Below are positions 19,117 to 27,260 of a DNA stretch of 64,000 nucleotides, piece by piece (positions within the stretch are counted from its first letter, which is position 1; the number at the start of each line of letters is the position of its first letter). The notes under the pieces were generated by a model. The model had not been told where the DNA came from. It saw only the letters and a list, made by a program, of their open reading frames with translations, and made no database searches. The stretch is from the NCBI GenBank assembly GCA_016713585.1, contig JADJOV010000026.1, positions 1 through 64,000 of the forward strand. Reading direction: 5' to 3'. Position numbers and translations under genes: made by a program. The stretch comes from Bdellovibrionales bacterium (GTDB taxonomy: Bacteria; Bdellovibrionota; Bdellovibrionia; Bdellovibrionales; Bdellovibrionaceae).

Positions 19117-19142
19117 TTTTGTGCACTAGTTTTGTGCACTGG
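19117..19142. promoter_or_regulatory. Two tandem 13-bp repeats with GTGCAC core
   Basis: TTTTGTGCACTAG and TTTTGTGCACTGG follow one another directly, and a partial third (CGCGCAC) comes after. GTGCAC is itself a palindrome. They lie 34-60 nt upstream of the ADP-ribosyltransferase start, in the gap shared with pntAA, so they may be operators controlling one or both. Confidence 0.4.
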
Positions 19143-19360
19143 TTCCGCGCACAGGATCTATGCATCGGGCCTTCCCTGCAATATTTCCACCGAGTCAATA
19201 GATCCCTCAATGAATAATCAAGGTCCATCACCTGTCCATCCCCTGATCAAAGTGCCCCTCAGTGTCTTTTTACCGTGATTCAATACGAGGGACGGTGCTC
19301 CATCATTGCGTTTTCGCTAAATCTTTGTAAAAACCATGTTCTGCAAAAAATGAGGGCATC

Positions 19361-20500
19361 ATGCAAATTGGAATCTTTCGAGAAAGAGCGGACGGTGAAA
19401 ATCGGGTAGCTATCGCCCCGCCCACTGTCAAAAAATTTAAACAAAAGGGATTTGATATCTTGATCGAGAAGGATGCTGGGGACCGGGCTGGCTTTTCCAA
19501 TCAAGAATACTTGGACCAAGGGGCAAAAATTGTCGAACCAGATCAGCTTTTGGGCTCTGACTTAGTCATCGCTATCAATCAACTTCCACCGGCCAGACTT
19601 ACTCAATTGAAGCGAGGAGCCTGGGTGGCTGGTCTTTTAGAATCATATAAGACGGATTTTACATCTTATGCCTCAGGTGGAATTAACGCCATCGCTATGG
19701 AGTTGGTTCCTCGGACCTCAAGAGCCCAGTCCATGGACGTTCTTTCATCCCAAGCAAATATCGCGGGCTACAGAGCTGTCGTCGAAGCCGTCGCCCAGTA
19801 CCCAAGATTTTTCCCAATGATGATGACCTCTGCTGGAATGGCACGCCCGGCCAAAGTGATCGTCCTGGGTGTCGGTGTTGCGGGACTCCAGGCAATTGCC
19901 ACAGCCCGCAGACTTGGAGCCCAGGTCGAAGCTTTTGACATTCGGCCAGAGGTGAAAGAGCAAATCCTTTCCTTGGGTGCTAAGTTCTTAGACCTTAAAT
20001 TGGGTGACACAAATGGCTCTGCGGCAGGCGGATATGCCAAGGAATTGTCAGCTGATGCGAAAGCCCAACAGCAGGCAGCTCTCACACAGCAGCTCAAGAA
20101 GTTTGATGTTATTATCACGACTGCTAATGTCCCGGGCCGAAAGGCTCCGCTCCTTGTGACCGAAGAGGCCGTCCTTGGCTTGAGGCATGGCTCAGTGATC
20201 ATCGACATGGCGGCCCCTTCTGGTGGAAACTGTGCCCTCACTCAGCCAGGCCAAGTGATCGAAAAAAGCGGAGTGAAAGTCGTCGGCCATCTGAACTATC
20301 CAGCTATGGTCCCCGCTGACGCTAGTCTTTTTTACGGAAACAATGTCTTCAATCTGATCGAGTTACTACTTGCCCCAGTGGGGCAGCAAGGTTCAGCCTC
20401 ACAAGGGCAACAAAACCTTGTCGTGAATTTTGAAGATGATATCTTGGCCGCCACAGTTGTGACCTACAATGGTCAGATTCGTTGGAAGCCACAAGGTTAG
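19361..20500 (+). CDS. pntAA: NAD(P) transhydrogenase subunit alpha part 1
   Basis: 379 residues, the NAD(H)-binding domain I of the proton-translocating transhydrogenase in its three-subunit form. N-terminus RERADGENRVAIAPPTVKKF is the family signature, as is the long Rossmann segment KVIVLGVGVAGLQAIATARR and EAFDIRPEVKEQI. GAGG-type ribosome site precedes the ATG. Followed by pntAB and pntB. Together they use the proton gradient to move hydride from NADH to NADP+. Intact. Confidence 0.95.
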   Translation: MQIGIFRERADGENRVAIAPPTVKKFKQKGFDILIEKDAGDRAGFSNQEYLDQGAKIVEPDQLLGSDLVIAINQLPPARLTQLKRGAWVAGLLESYKTDFTSYASGGINAIAMELVPRTSRAQSMDVLSSQANIAGYRAVVEAVAQYPRFFPMMMTSAGMARPAKVIVLGVGVAGLQAIATARRLGAQVEAFDIRPEVKEQILSLGAKFLDLKLGDTNGSAAGGYAKELSADAKAQQQAALTQQLKKFDVIITTANVPGRKAPLLVTEEAVLGLRHGSVIIDMAAPSGGNCALTQPGQVIEKSGVKVVGHLNYPAMVPADASLFYGNNVFNLIELLLAPVGQQGSASQGQQNLVVNFEDDILAATVVTYNGQIRWKPQG

Positions 20501-20524
20501 ATTTTTTTTAAAGGAGTTCAATCA

Positions 20525-20815
20525 ATGAACGAAGGTATGATGGGTCTTTATGTTTTCGTGCTCTCTTGTTTTGTGGGCTACCATATAATCTGGGGAGTCA
20601 CGCCCGCATTGCATACTCCACTGATGGCCGTCACTAATGCGATTAGTGCTATTGTGGTGGTTGGTTCCATGTTGGTGGCCGGAGCCGGGGAATCGTCCTT
20701 AGGACTTCTCGAAGGCGTCGGTTTCTTGGCCATGGTCCTTGCCACGATAAATATTTTCGGAGGATTTGTTGTCACCAATCGAATGCTTTCAATGTTTAAG
20801 AAAAAGAAGAGTTGA
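20525..20815 (+). CDS. pntAB: NAD(P) transhydrogenase subunit alpha part 2
   Basis: 96 residues, three to four membrane helices ([53 protein letters not shown]). This is the short membrane subunit of split-alpha transhydrogenases; the segment [17 protein letters not shown] is characteristic. AAGGAG lies 9 nt before the ATG. Starts 24 nt after pntAA and ends 2 nt before the pntB ATG. Confidence 0.93.
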   Translation: MNEGMMGLYVFVLSCFVGYHIIWGVTPALHTPLMAVTNAISAIVVVGSMLVAGAGESSLGLLEGVGFLAMVLATINIFGGFVVTNRMLSMFKKKKS

Positions 20816-20817
20816 AA

Positions 20818-22199
20818 ATGGATCAGAATTTAACAGCGCTTTTATACTTGATTTCCACGATTTTGTTTATTTTTGGGCTCAAGGGGCTGGCCTCTCCAAA
20901 GACGGCCCTGCGAGGCAATTTGTTTGCAATGATCGGGATGGGTTTGGCCATGGCAACGACTTTTTTTCATCCTGATATTCGGACCCCTCTATGGATTTGG
21001 CTCGGATTAGGAGTCGGAGCCGGCATTGGAACCCTGATGGCCTTAAGAGTGAAAATGACCTCGATGCCAGAACTGGTCGCTATCCTCCACAGCTTCGTCG
21101 GTCTCGCGGCAGTCGCGGTGGCCTACGGTACCCTTCTTTCCCATCCAGATCATAATTCAGTTGTGTTGCTGATTGAAATGAGTCTTGGCTCTGTCATTGG
21201 GGCCATCACTTTTTCGGGATCAATCATTGCCTTCGGAAAGCTGAAAGGCTCCTTTGGCTCGAATCCCTTGATCTTCAAAGGCCAACATCTGTTGAACCTA
21301 GCCCTGGGGTTGATCATCTTGGGACTCTGTATCCATTTTTCTGTGACTCACAACCATGTCAGCTTTCTCGTTGCGACAGGTTTGTCCTTTTGCTTGGGGT
21401 CCTTTTGGTTAATCCAATTGGAGGCGCTGATATGCCGGTGGTCGTTTCCATGCTCAATTCTTATTCGGGCTGGGCGGCCTCAGCCACAGGATTTACTCTT
21501 AATAATCAGTTGTTAATTGCAACTGGCGCCCTTGTTGGATCAAGTGGTGCAATTTTAAGCTATATTATGTGTCGGGCTATGAATAGGTCGTTTTTTAGTG
21601 TGATATTAGGGGGCTTTGGGGCGAGCTCAGAATCTGGCGGAGCTGCGGCAGCCAACGGGAAGAGCGTTAAAAGCTCAAGCGTTGAAGACGTGGCATTTAT
21701 GTTGGAGAATTCAAGTAAGATCATCATTGTGCCAGGATATGGTATGGCGGTGGCTCAAGCACAACATGCTGTCAAGGAACTTCTCGAGATCCTGGTGACA
21801 AAAAACATTGACATCAAATTTGCAATTCACCCCGTGGCAGGTCGTATGCCTGGGCATATGAATGTCCTCTTGGCTGAGGCTGATATTCCTTATGATATCG
21901 TCTTCGAGATGGACGAGATCAATGGCCAATTCCCACAATGTGATGTGGCCTTCGTGATTGGGGCCAATGATATCGTCAATCCTGATGCCAAAACAAAGAA
22001 AGACAGTCCTTTGTTCGGGATGCCAATCCTGGATTGCACCAAAGCTAAGCAGATCTTTGTTAGCAAACGTTCGATGAAACCAGGATATGCCGGGGTAGAT
22101 AACTCACTTTTCACTTACGACAACTGTTCTCTGGTTTTTGGAGATGCAAAAGAAACCATCGAGAAAATTACAGCCGAACTTCGAGGCGGCGGGCATTAA
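20818..22199 (+). CDS. pntB: NAD(P) transhydrogenase subunit beta (one frameshift)
   Basis: Restoring one base gives 460 residues, the usual length. The first frame holds the membrane part (domain [39 protein letters not shown]). Near 21385-21395 the frame slips; the other frame continues [20 protein letters not shown], then the NADP-binding domain III ([51 protein letters not shown]). All conserved residues are present on both sides of one missing base, beside a TTTTG and a GGGG run, so a read error or very recent mutation is likely. Confidence 0.88.
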
Positions 22200-22348
22200 T
22201 TGCAGAATTTGTCATTTCTTTGAGTGGAATTCCCCTTTGATTCAAATTCAAAGTAGTGCCCTCCTGAACTGTGTAGGTATTCTTTAAGCAAGGGACTTAT
22301 ATCTTTTCCAAGCGGCGCTTTGGAAGAAAATCCATAGATTCTTGGAAC
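22199..22348 (-). pseudogene. C-terminal fragment of an unknown protein next to a repeat
   Basis: A minus-strand frame runs out of the adjacent repeat copy and reads VPRIYGFSSKAPLGKDISPL then LKEYLHSSGGHYFEFESKGN before its stop, just past the pntB stop. It looks like a real coding tail whose 5' part was replaced by the repeat. No family recognised. Confidence 0.25.
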
Positions 22349-22635
22349 TAAAGATTTACCTGTGTTTTGGAGGGTCACGAAAAAGGCGATCGAATCAGTT
22401 TCGATACACCTGGCCAATGAACAAAATAATGCGCGCCTTCGAAATCCTGTTGTCCGCACCGCTACTTTGTGCGTTCAGCCTTGAGTCTTCTGGTCTAAGC
22501 CCATCACAAAGTATCCGTAGCAATTCTCATGCGGGAACTCGTATCCATGTTGAGTTCTTGACCCTGGATCCTCTCCTCTCTCTATTGACTGAGCAGTCAT
22601 TGGCGTATTTCACTGTCCACGCAATGAATCTGTCA
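22349..22635 (-). repeat. ~470-bp repeat, copy A (partial, inverted)
   Basis: Begins with the 16-bp terminal sequence TAAAGATTTACCTGTG and follows copies B and C in inverted orientation, with a deletion of about 80 bp near 22470. Similarity stops near 22635, so the other terminal repeat is missing. Abuts the ArsR gene. Confidence 0.75.
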
Positions 22636-22643
22636 GATTTAGT

Positions 22644-22966
22644 TCATTCCTCTAGGTCGGATTTTAGTCTTGCAAGCAGGCTTACATTATTTTCTTCGTA
22701 CTTTGCGATCCACCTTCGATAGATGGAATGTATTGGATCCGAATTCAGGTAATTCCACCTAAACTTTCCTTCTTTTTTGCTATTACAAGATCCGCCTCTT
22801 CTAGAACTTTTAGGTGTAGCATCACTGTACACCGATCCAATTCAAGGAATTTCTCGCAAAGTTTTCCAGTAGTTAAAGGCTTCGCTTTCAATAGGTCCAG
22901 AATCTTTCTCCGAGTAGGGTCTGCAAGCGCTTTGAAAATTTTATCCCGGTCTTTTTCATTTGACAT
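22644..22966 (-). CDS. ArsR-family winged-helix repressor (one frameshift)
   Basis: The N-terminal part (IFKALADPTRRKILDLLKAK then CTVMLHLKVLEEADLVIAKK) is the ArsR helix-turn-helix. The open frame ends early at 22745, but one base more in the A6 run near 22780 continues as EGKFRWNYLNSDPIHSIYRR then WIAKYEENNVSLLARL, the tail typical of ArsR repressors that sit beside SRPBCC genes. Divergent from the SRPBCC gene at 23020. A 20-bp palindrome covers its start codon. About 107 residues when repaired. Confidence 0.72.
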
Positions 22967-22984
22967 GTTATATTTATATAACAT
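22965..22984. promoter_or_regulatory. 20-bp perfect palindrome, probable ArsR operator
   Basis: ATGTTATAT, a 2-nt centre and ATATAACAT form a perfect palindrome overlapping the ArsR start codon in the gap before the SRPBCC gene. Position and symmetry suit autoregulation and control of the divergent gene by an ArsR dimer. Confidence 0.5.
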
Positions 22985-23019
22985 ATACTTTAATCCATCA
23001 AACTAAATAGGAGTAAAAA

Positions 23020-23448
23020 ATCGAAAAATTAAAATTCACAGTTCAGACAAGAGTATTAAAGCCAGTTTCAGACGTTTTTTCGGCAATCGTTCAGCCACCA
23101 GCGCTTAAGTCCTACTTTGTTCGGGAAACCACAGGACCTATGGTTGAAGGACATACCGTTAAGTGGACTTGGTCAGATAATGTATCGGCTGATGTTAAAG
23201 TGACAAAAATTCTTGAGAATAAATTGATCGCATTGAGCTGGAGTCCTCATTCAAATGTTGGGTATGACACTTTTGTTGAGATGTCTTTCGAGGACTTAGG
23301 AAACAATAAAACTATGATTCGAATTACAGAATCTGGTTGGAACAATGACGAAATAGGCCGGAAAAGTTCTTACGAAAACTGCGCAGGCTGGGAACATATG
23401 TCTACTTGTTTAAAGGCGCACTTAGAACATGGAATCGACTTGCGTTAA
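23020..23448 (+). CDS. SRPBCC (AHSA1/START-like) protein with apparent ATC start
   Basis: 142 residues if read from codon 23020-23022, an ATC placed 7 nt after AGGAG where an ATG would be expected; the next ATG (23140) would lose the first 40 residues of the fold. The protein reads KLKFTVQTRVLKPVSDVFSA, then VKWTWSDNVSADVKVTKILE and ends NCAGWEHMSTCLKAHLEHGI, the usual AHSA1-type helix-grip fold. ArsR-SRPBCC pairs are common, and the SRPBCC protein binds a hydrophobic ligand of unknown nature. Rare ATC initiation, a start mutation or a read error are all possible. Confidence 0.68.
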   Translation: MEKLKFTVQTRVLKPVSDVFSAIVQPPALKSYFVRETTGPMVEGHTVKWTWSDNVSADVKVTKILENKLIALSWSPHSNVGYDTFVEMSFEDLGNNKTMIRITESGWNNDEIGRKSSYENCAGWEHMSTCLKAHLEHGIDLR

Positions 23449-23498
23449 TTAATTTCTACGTTCTGGCAGCTTAGCTGCCCTCATTAACCGAGCTTTTG

Positions 23499-23597
23499 TC
23501 AGTTAACAAAAAGACTCGGAGAGACTTTAAAACGTTCAGCAAGTCGTTTGATGTGGCCTATATTCAAACTGCGCTTGCCAGACAAAATATCGCTCAC
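23499..23597 (-). pseudogene. HigA-like XRE antitoxin, C-terminal part, split by repeat B
   Basis: Reads VSDILSGKRSLNIGHIKRLA then ERFKVSPSLFVN, the end of the helix-turn-helix domain of HigA-family antitoxins. The frame is cut upstream by repeat copy B. Beyond the repeat the sequence on the other side (24069-24180) lines up with the upstream part when the TCAC duplication is collapsed, although that part also carries stops. No HigB toxin gene is seen nearby. Confidence 0.6.
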
Positions 23598-24068
23598 TAA
23601 AGATTTACCTGTGATTTGAATAAAACAAAACCACCCAGCTAAAGCACAGCAGGTTCCTATTTTCCTTAGGTTTTTCACAAGACACGCAAATCCTTTGGAT
23701 CATAAACTCACTTTTTCCGATAGATTCTTGGCGTGGACAGTGAAATACGCCAATGACTGCTCAGTCAATAGAGAGAGGACAGGATCCGGGGTCAAGAACT
23801 CAATATGGATACGAGTTCCCGCATGAGAATTGCTACGGGTACTTTGTGATGGGCTTAGACCAGAAGACTCAAAGCTGAACGCCACAACCTGGTGAGATGA
23901 GCACACCAACGATATGTCCCCGAGAATGTCTAAGTCCCTAGATGGGCAAAGGTGCGGTGCGGACAACAGGATTTCGAAGACGCGCATTATTTTGTTCATT
24001 GGCCAGGTGTATCGAAACTGATTCGATCGCTTTTTTCGTGACCCTCCAAAACACAGGTAAATCTTTAA
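23598..24068 (+). repeat. ~470-bp repeat, copy B, full length
   Basis: Left end TAAAGATTTACCTGTG and right end CACAGGTAAATCTTTA are perfect 16-bp inverted repeats. TCAC occurs directly outside both ends (23594-23597 and 24069-24072), a 4-bp target duplication. The element interrupts a higA-like frame. It contains a 99-codon minus-strand frame (23700-23999), but this is not kept intact in copy C, so I do not call it a gene. About 97 percent identical by eye to copy C. Confidence 0.8.
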
Positions 24069-24185
24069 TCACGGCGGAGTTCCTAGCATCTGTCCATCAG
24101 AACTGGCCAAAGTTGCCTGCCTCATTGCAGATAAGCAGCCGGTCGAATTTCTTCCATCGCAACCGTGATCCCCAGAGGTATTCAT

Positions 24186-24986
24186 CTATAGCTCGAACCA
24201 ATCGACGCCCATTGAGTAGAGAACTTCATCTTCGGATATTTTTAGCTTTTTCTCGAAGCCCTCAATGAGATCGAGAATTTCTTTCTGAAGGGCGGCGGCA
24301 TCCTTTTTCGAGAGAGAGAAAACCGACGAATAGTGAACACGATCTTGCTTCATTTTATTAAGGTCCCTGATGGCAAGCAGCCGCCATTGAGTGTGGTATT
24401 GGGTGATCAAGGGGGAGTCACTCGGCAAATGCATTCGGAAACTTTCAACAAAATAGGAACTCTTTTCCTTCTTGATAAGATTGATGCCCTCTAGAAAATC
24501 AAGAGCCTCTCCGACTTCGAGGGAAGTTAAATGGAAATGATTTTCTAGTTGTTTTTGGGTTCTCAAATTTGGATTAAGAATTGCTGTATGAATCGCGGGA
24601 TAGAGCCAACAGCTGAAGTATTGGGTTTGTTCTTCAATTGAAAAGCTCACGACATTTCCGATTCGTTCTTTGAGCAGTGTTCGCTTCCTCAAAATGTTCT
24701 GAATCTGAGCTTCATAGATCTGGGCCAAGTCCTTGCTTCCAGCGCGATTCAAGTGAGCCAAGAGCAGAAAAAACTCGGCCTCCTCGGGCGTAAATTCGAA
24801 AAGGTCTTTCAGACGAATTGCTTGCTCAAGACTGAGCTGGGCACGACCTTTAAGAACTAAGGAGAAGTAGGCGAGCTGGACCCCTGAGGTTTGCGCAATG
24901 ATTGACTTTGCCCCATGGCCGTTAGCCTCAATCCAATCGCGAATAAATTGGATGATCTCTCTGTAGTCAAATATATTAGCTTTCAC
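24186..24986 (-). CDS. TIGR02147-family protein (DUF4423)
   Basis: 266 residues, the normal size. Starts MKANIFDYREIIQFIRDWIE, then an HTH-like segment (SGVQLAYFSLVLKGRAQLSL), ALDFLEGINLIKKE in the middle and RDLNKMKQDRVHYSSVFSLS with FEKKLKISEDEVLYSM at the end, all hallmarks of this family. TIGR02147 proteins are numerous in Bdellovibrio and Fibrobacter and look like transcriptional regulators. TTAAGA/TCTTAA half-sites (24991-24996, 25006-25011) lie just upstream in the gap shared with the divergent secreted-protein gene, which it may control. Confidence 0.88.
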   Translation of the reverse strand: MKANIFDYREIIQFIRDWIEANGHGAKSIIAQTSGVQLAYFSLVLKGRAQLSLEQAIRLKDLFEFTPEEAEFFLLLAHLNRAGSKDLAQIYEAQIQNILRKRTLLKERIGNVVSFSIEEQTQYFSCWLYPAIHTAILNPNLRTQKQLENHFHLTSLEVGEALDFLEGINLIKKEKSSYFVESFRMHLPSDSPLITQYHTQWRLLAIRDLNKMKQDRVHYSSVFSLSKKDAAALQKEILDLIEGFEKKLKISEDEVLYSMGVDWFEL

Positions 24987-25118
24987 ACCCTTAAGATTAA
25001 TGTTTTCTTAATAAAATCAGCAATCTTTAATTAATTTTATATGGATAAAAGGATCGGCGGAGAATATATTCGATTTAATTTGACGCATATAATCAATTTG
25101 CTTTATAAAGGAGCTACC

Positions 25119-26375
25119 ATGAAATTGTTACAGACAGTCATTCTGCTTTTTTGCCTAGGGATCCTAACTCCCAGTCATCCCGCCCATGCTGGGGGCGGAG
25201 TTAGCGGCGGCGGAAATGTTTTGGCTTGTGTGGATGCCTCGGGCAAGGAGTCTTTTCAACTGTTAGACTACTATGAGGCCACACGCGCAGGCGGCTTTGG
25301 CTTTGACCTTGATCTAGGCCCCGGAAAGGCCTACCCAGACATGATCAAATACGTGCTTAAGCGAATGGCCCAGTACGACGGCTATCGAAGTCGTGTCTAT
25401 CAATCCTTAGCCGATAGTTTTATAAAAGACTCTTTCTTTTCCGAAGAAGATTCCGCAACGGATTCAGAGGATCTGGGGGGTGGATTTGTTAAACCAAAAG
25501 GCTGTGAGGTCAAACGGGTGGTCATTCTGAGATCAGATGCCCAGATGATTGTGAGTGGATCTAAAATAAAATATGAGCTTGTCCGACATCTTTGGGATCG
25601 TTTAGACGAAGCCACTAAGGCTGGACTGATTATTCATGAAATTTCCTATCGAGAAGTCCTCAAAAAGGGCGCAAGAAACTCCTTGGCTATTCGGCGTTTT
25701 GTTGGATTTGTTTCTTCAAAAAATATTGCATCGATGGATTACTCTTTCGAAATTTTGCGGGCAGGTCTTGAAACCTGGGGTGAGCAAAGTCCGGCCGGAT
25801 TTGAGGCTCACACGATTTTTCTGACAGGCGCTTCAGATGCGAGACCAGTATTTTACGCACCAGACTTTCGCTTTAATGCCGTTAAAATCAAAGAAAGTGT
25901 GTACCCATATTTAGGCACTCAGACGGTTGTCCTTCGCCGGACCGGATTTTCACAGAACTTTTTCGTCAATATCCTTGGAAGCAGAGTAAAATGTAAAGAA
26001 CTCGAACTCAGAAAAGATCTGACAAATTCTGAATCATTGGTCGATTTCTTTGATCTCTATGAGAGATTACTTTTTCAAACTGTGTCCTGGGATGATTTCT
26101 CGCAAAATATGACGATTATAATGAATTGTGAACCATTCCAAATCAAAAGCCAGCCCGGAGCTTTTCGACAGTTCGATTTGACGATCTCCTCAACGAAACC
26201 TGACAGCTACACTGATGGATCTAATCACGTCTTGATCCTCTCTGGTTTTTGGGATCACACAAGTTATTCCATCTTTAAAGTCATCAACGGGACCTTGGAT
26301 AATCAGGATGTGTCGGGGATGGTTTGTCGGACTAGTGCCTTGGGCAGCGACAACGGAAAGATGCTCTGTCGATGA
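25119..26375 (+). CDS. Secreted protein of unknown function, Bdellovibrio-type
   Basis: 418 residues from the ATG at 25119, which has AAGGAG 6 nt before it. Signal peptide LLFCLGILTPSHPAHA, then a Gly-rich mature N-terminus (GGGVSGGGNVLACVDASGK) common in secreted proteins of Bdellovibrio. A motif KAGLIIHEISYREVLKKGAR (about residues 175-195) recalls the HExxY/H helix of zinc peptidases but lacks the second His. Divergent from the TIGR02147 gene. No family assigned. Confidence 0.7.
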   Translation: MKLLQTVILLFCLGILTPSHPAHAGGGVSGGGNVLACVDASGKESFQLLDYYEATRAGGFGFDLDLGPGKAYPDMIKYVLKRMAQYDGYRSRVYQSLADSFIKDSFFSEEDSATDSEDLGGGFVKPKGCEVKRVVILRSDAQMIVSGSKIKYELVRHLWDRLDEATKAGLIIHEISYREVLKKGARNSLAIRRFVGFVSSKNIASMDYSFEILRAGLETWGEQSPAGFEAHTIFLTGASDARPVFYAPDFRFNAVKIKESVYPYLGTQTVVLRRTGFSQNFFVNILGSRVKCKELELRKDLTNSESLVDFFDLYERLLFQTVSWDDFSQNMTIIMNCEPFQIKSQPGAFRQFDLTISSTKPDSYTDGSNHVLILSGFWDHTSYSIFKVINGTLDNQDVSGMVCRTSALGSDNGKMLCR

Positions 26376-26797
26376 ACTCCTTAGAAGGCACTACATAGGA
26401 TATTCAAAAGCTACTTTGGGCTAAGTTGCAGATTAGCCACCCCCGGCTTTCTTGAGAATTTTGTGGCTGGATTCGAAGTTTCGGCAAGGCGATTGTTGGT
26501 CTGGATGATGCGAGCCTCTCCATCAAGCCCCAACCGGGGCAAAGTAGTTTGGCAAGCCATTACCAAGCCACTCAACTCTTATAATAAGTAGCTATTGATT
26601 AATTTAGTTTATTTAAATTTATACGTTCTATAATTTTGGACTTGCTCTTATGCATAATGTGGGTCGAAAACTAACATTTCAAGGCTATCGGAAGTTATTC
26701 GAATCACTATTGAATGGAGTTGCTGCCAGAAGCTAGGACATAGGTTGGAAATCGTATAAATGCTGCAAATAACCCAAAAAAGGGGCAAGGCGTTCCC
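26376..26797. other. Non-coding stretch, 422 bp
   Basis: No convincing gene. AT-rich in the second half, with AAAGCTACTTTGGG / CAAAGTAGTTTGG imperfect inverted segments at the left. Possibly worn mobile-element DNA. Confidence 0.4.
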
Positions 26798-26962
26798 ATG
26801 GCTTTCCATTACAATAATCATTATCATTTTTTGATTGACCTAGAAGGCGGAAAAATTGTTCGAGTTAAGGAATACAACGATACAAAACACCTATTTGATC
26901 TCTATCAACTTATTCAGTCTCCAGCCTGTCAGATCAAACTTAAAGAATATTATAAGAAGTAA
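26798..26962 (+). pseudogene. SnoaL/ketosteroid-isomerase-like fold, C-terminal fragment
   Basis: 54 residues: YHFLIDLEGGKIVRVKEYND then TKHLFDLYQLI. The final beta hairpin (F.F.....GKIVR..EY.DT) is the usual end of SnoaL-like NTF2-fold proteins, which are 120-140 residues long, so the first two thirds are missing. Isolated in a long non-coding region. Confidence 0.4.
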
Positions 26963-27260
26963 ATTATAGCTTTTCTACGAATCCCACACACGAAGCTCAC
27001 CAAGTACCTGGAACGCCAAAGAATCATCGTCAAAGAGCTGCGGAGTGCATTGAATTGGCGTTAGCCTGTCGCATTTTTGGGCACCACCGAAACATTTTTA
27101 TATGCCCCTTTGCAAGTTCTAGCTCATTTGGATGGAAGCATTTATGTTTGTAGCAGAATTTCCAAGAGCTCTATTCTTGGAATTCTAGCGGCAGTGCTAG
27201 CTACTGGCGTGTTCAGTGGGTGTAATGTCTAGAAGACAATATTTAGAAAAAGGACAATTC

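Noticed and set aside
21380..21400. Programmed ribosomal frameshift in pntB
   Set aside because: No classic slippery heptamer with a downstream structure; similar slips occur in many unrelated genes, so error or mutation is simpler.
25119..26375. Zinc metallopeptidase call from HEISYRE
   Set aside because: Only HExxY is present and no third ligand is visible; left as unknown.
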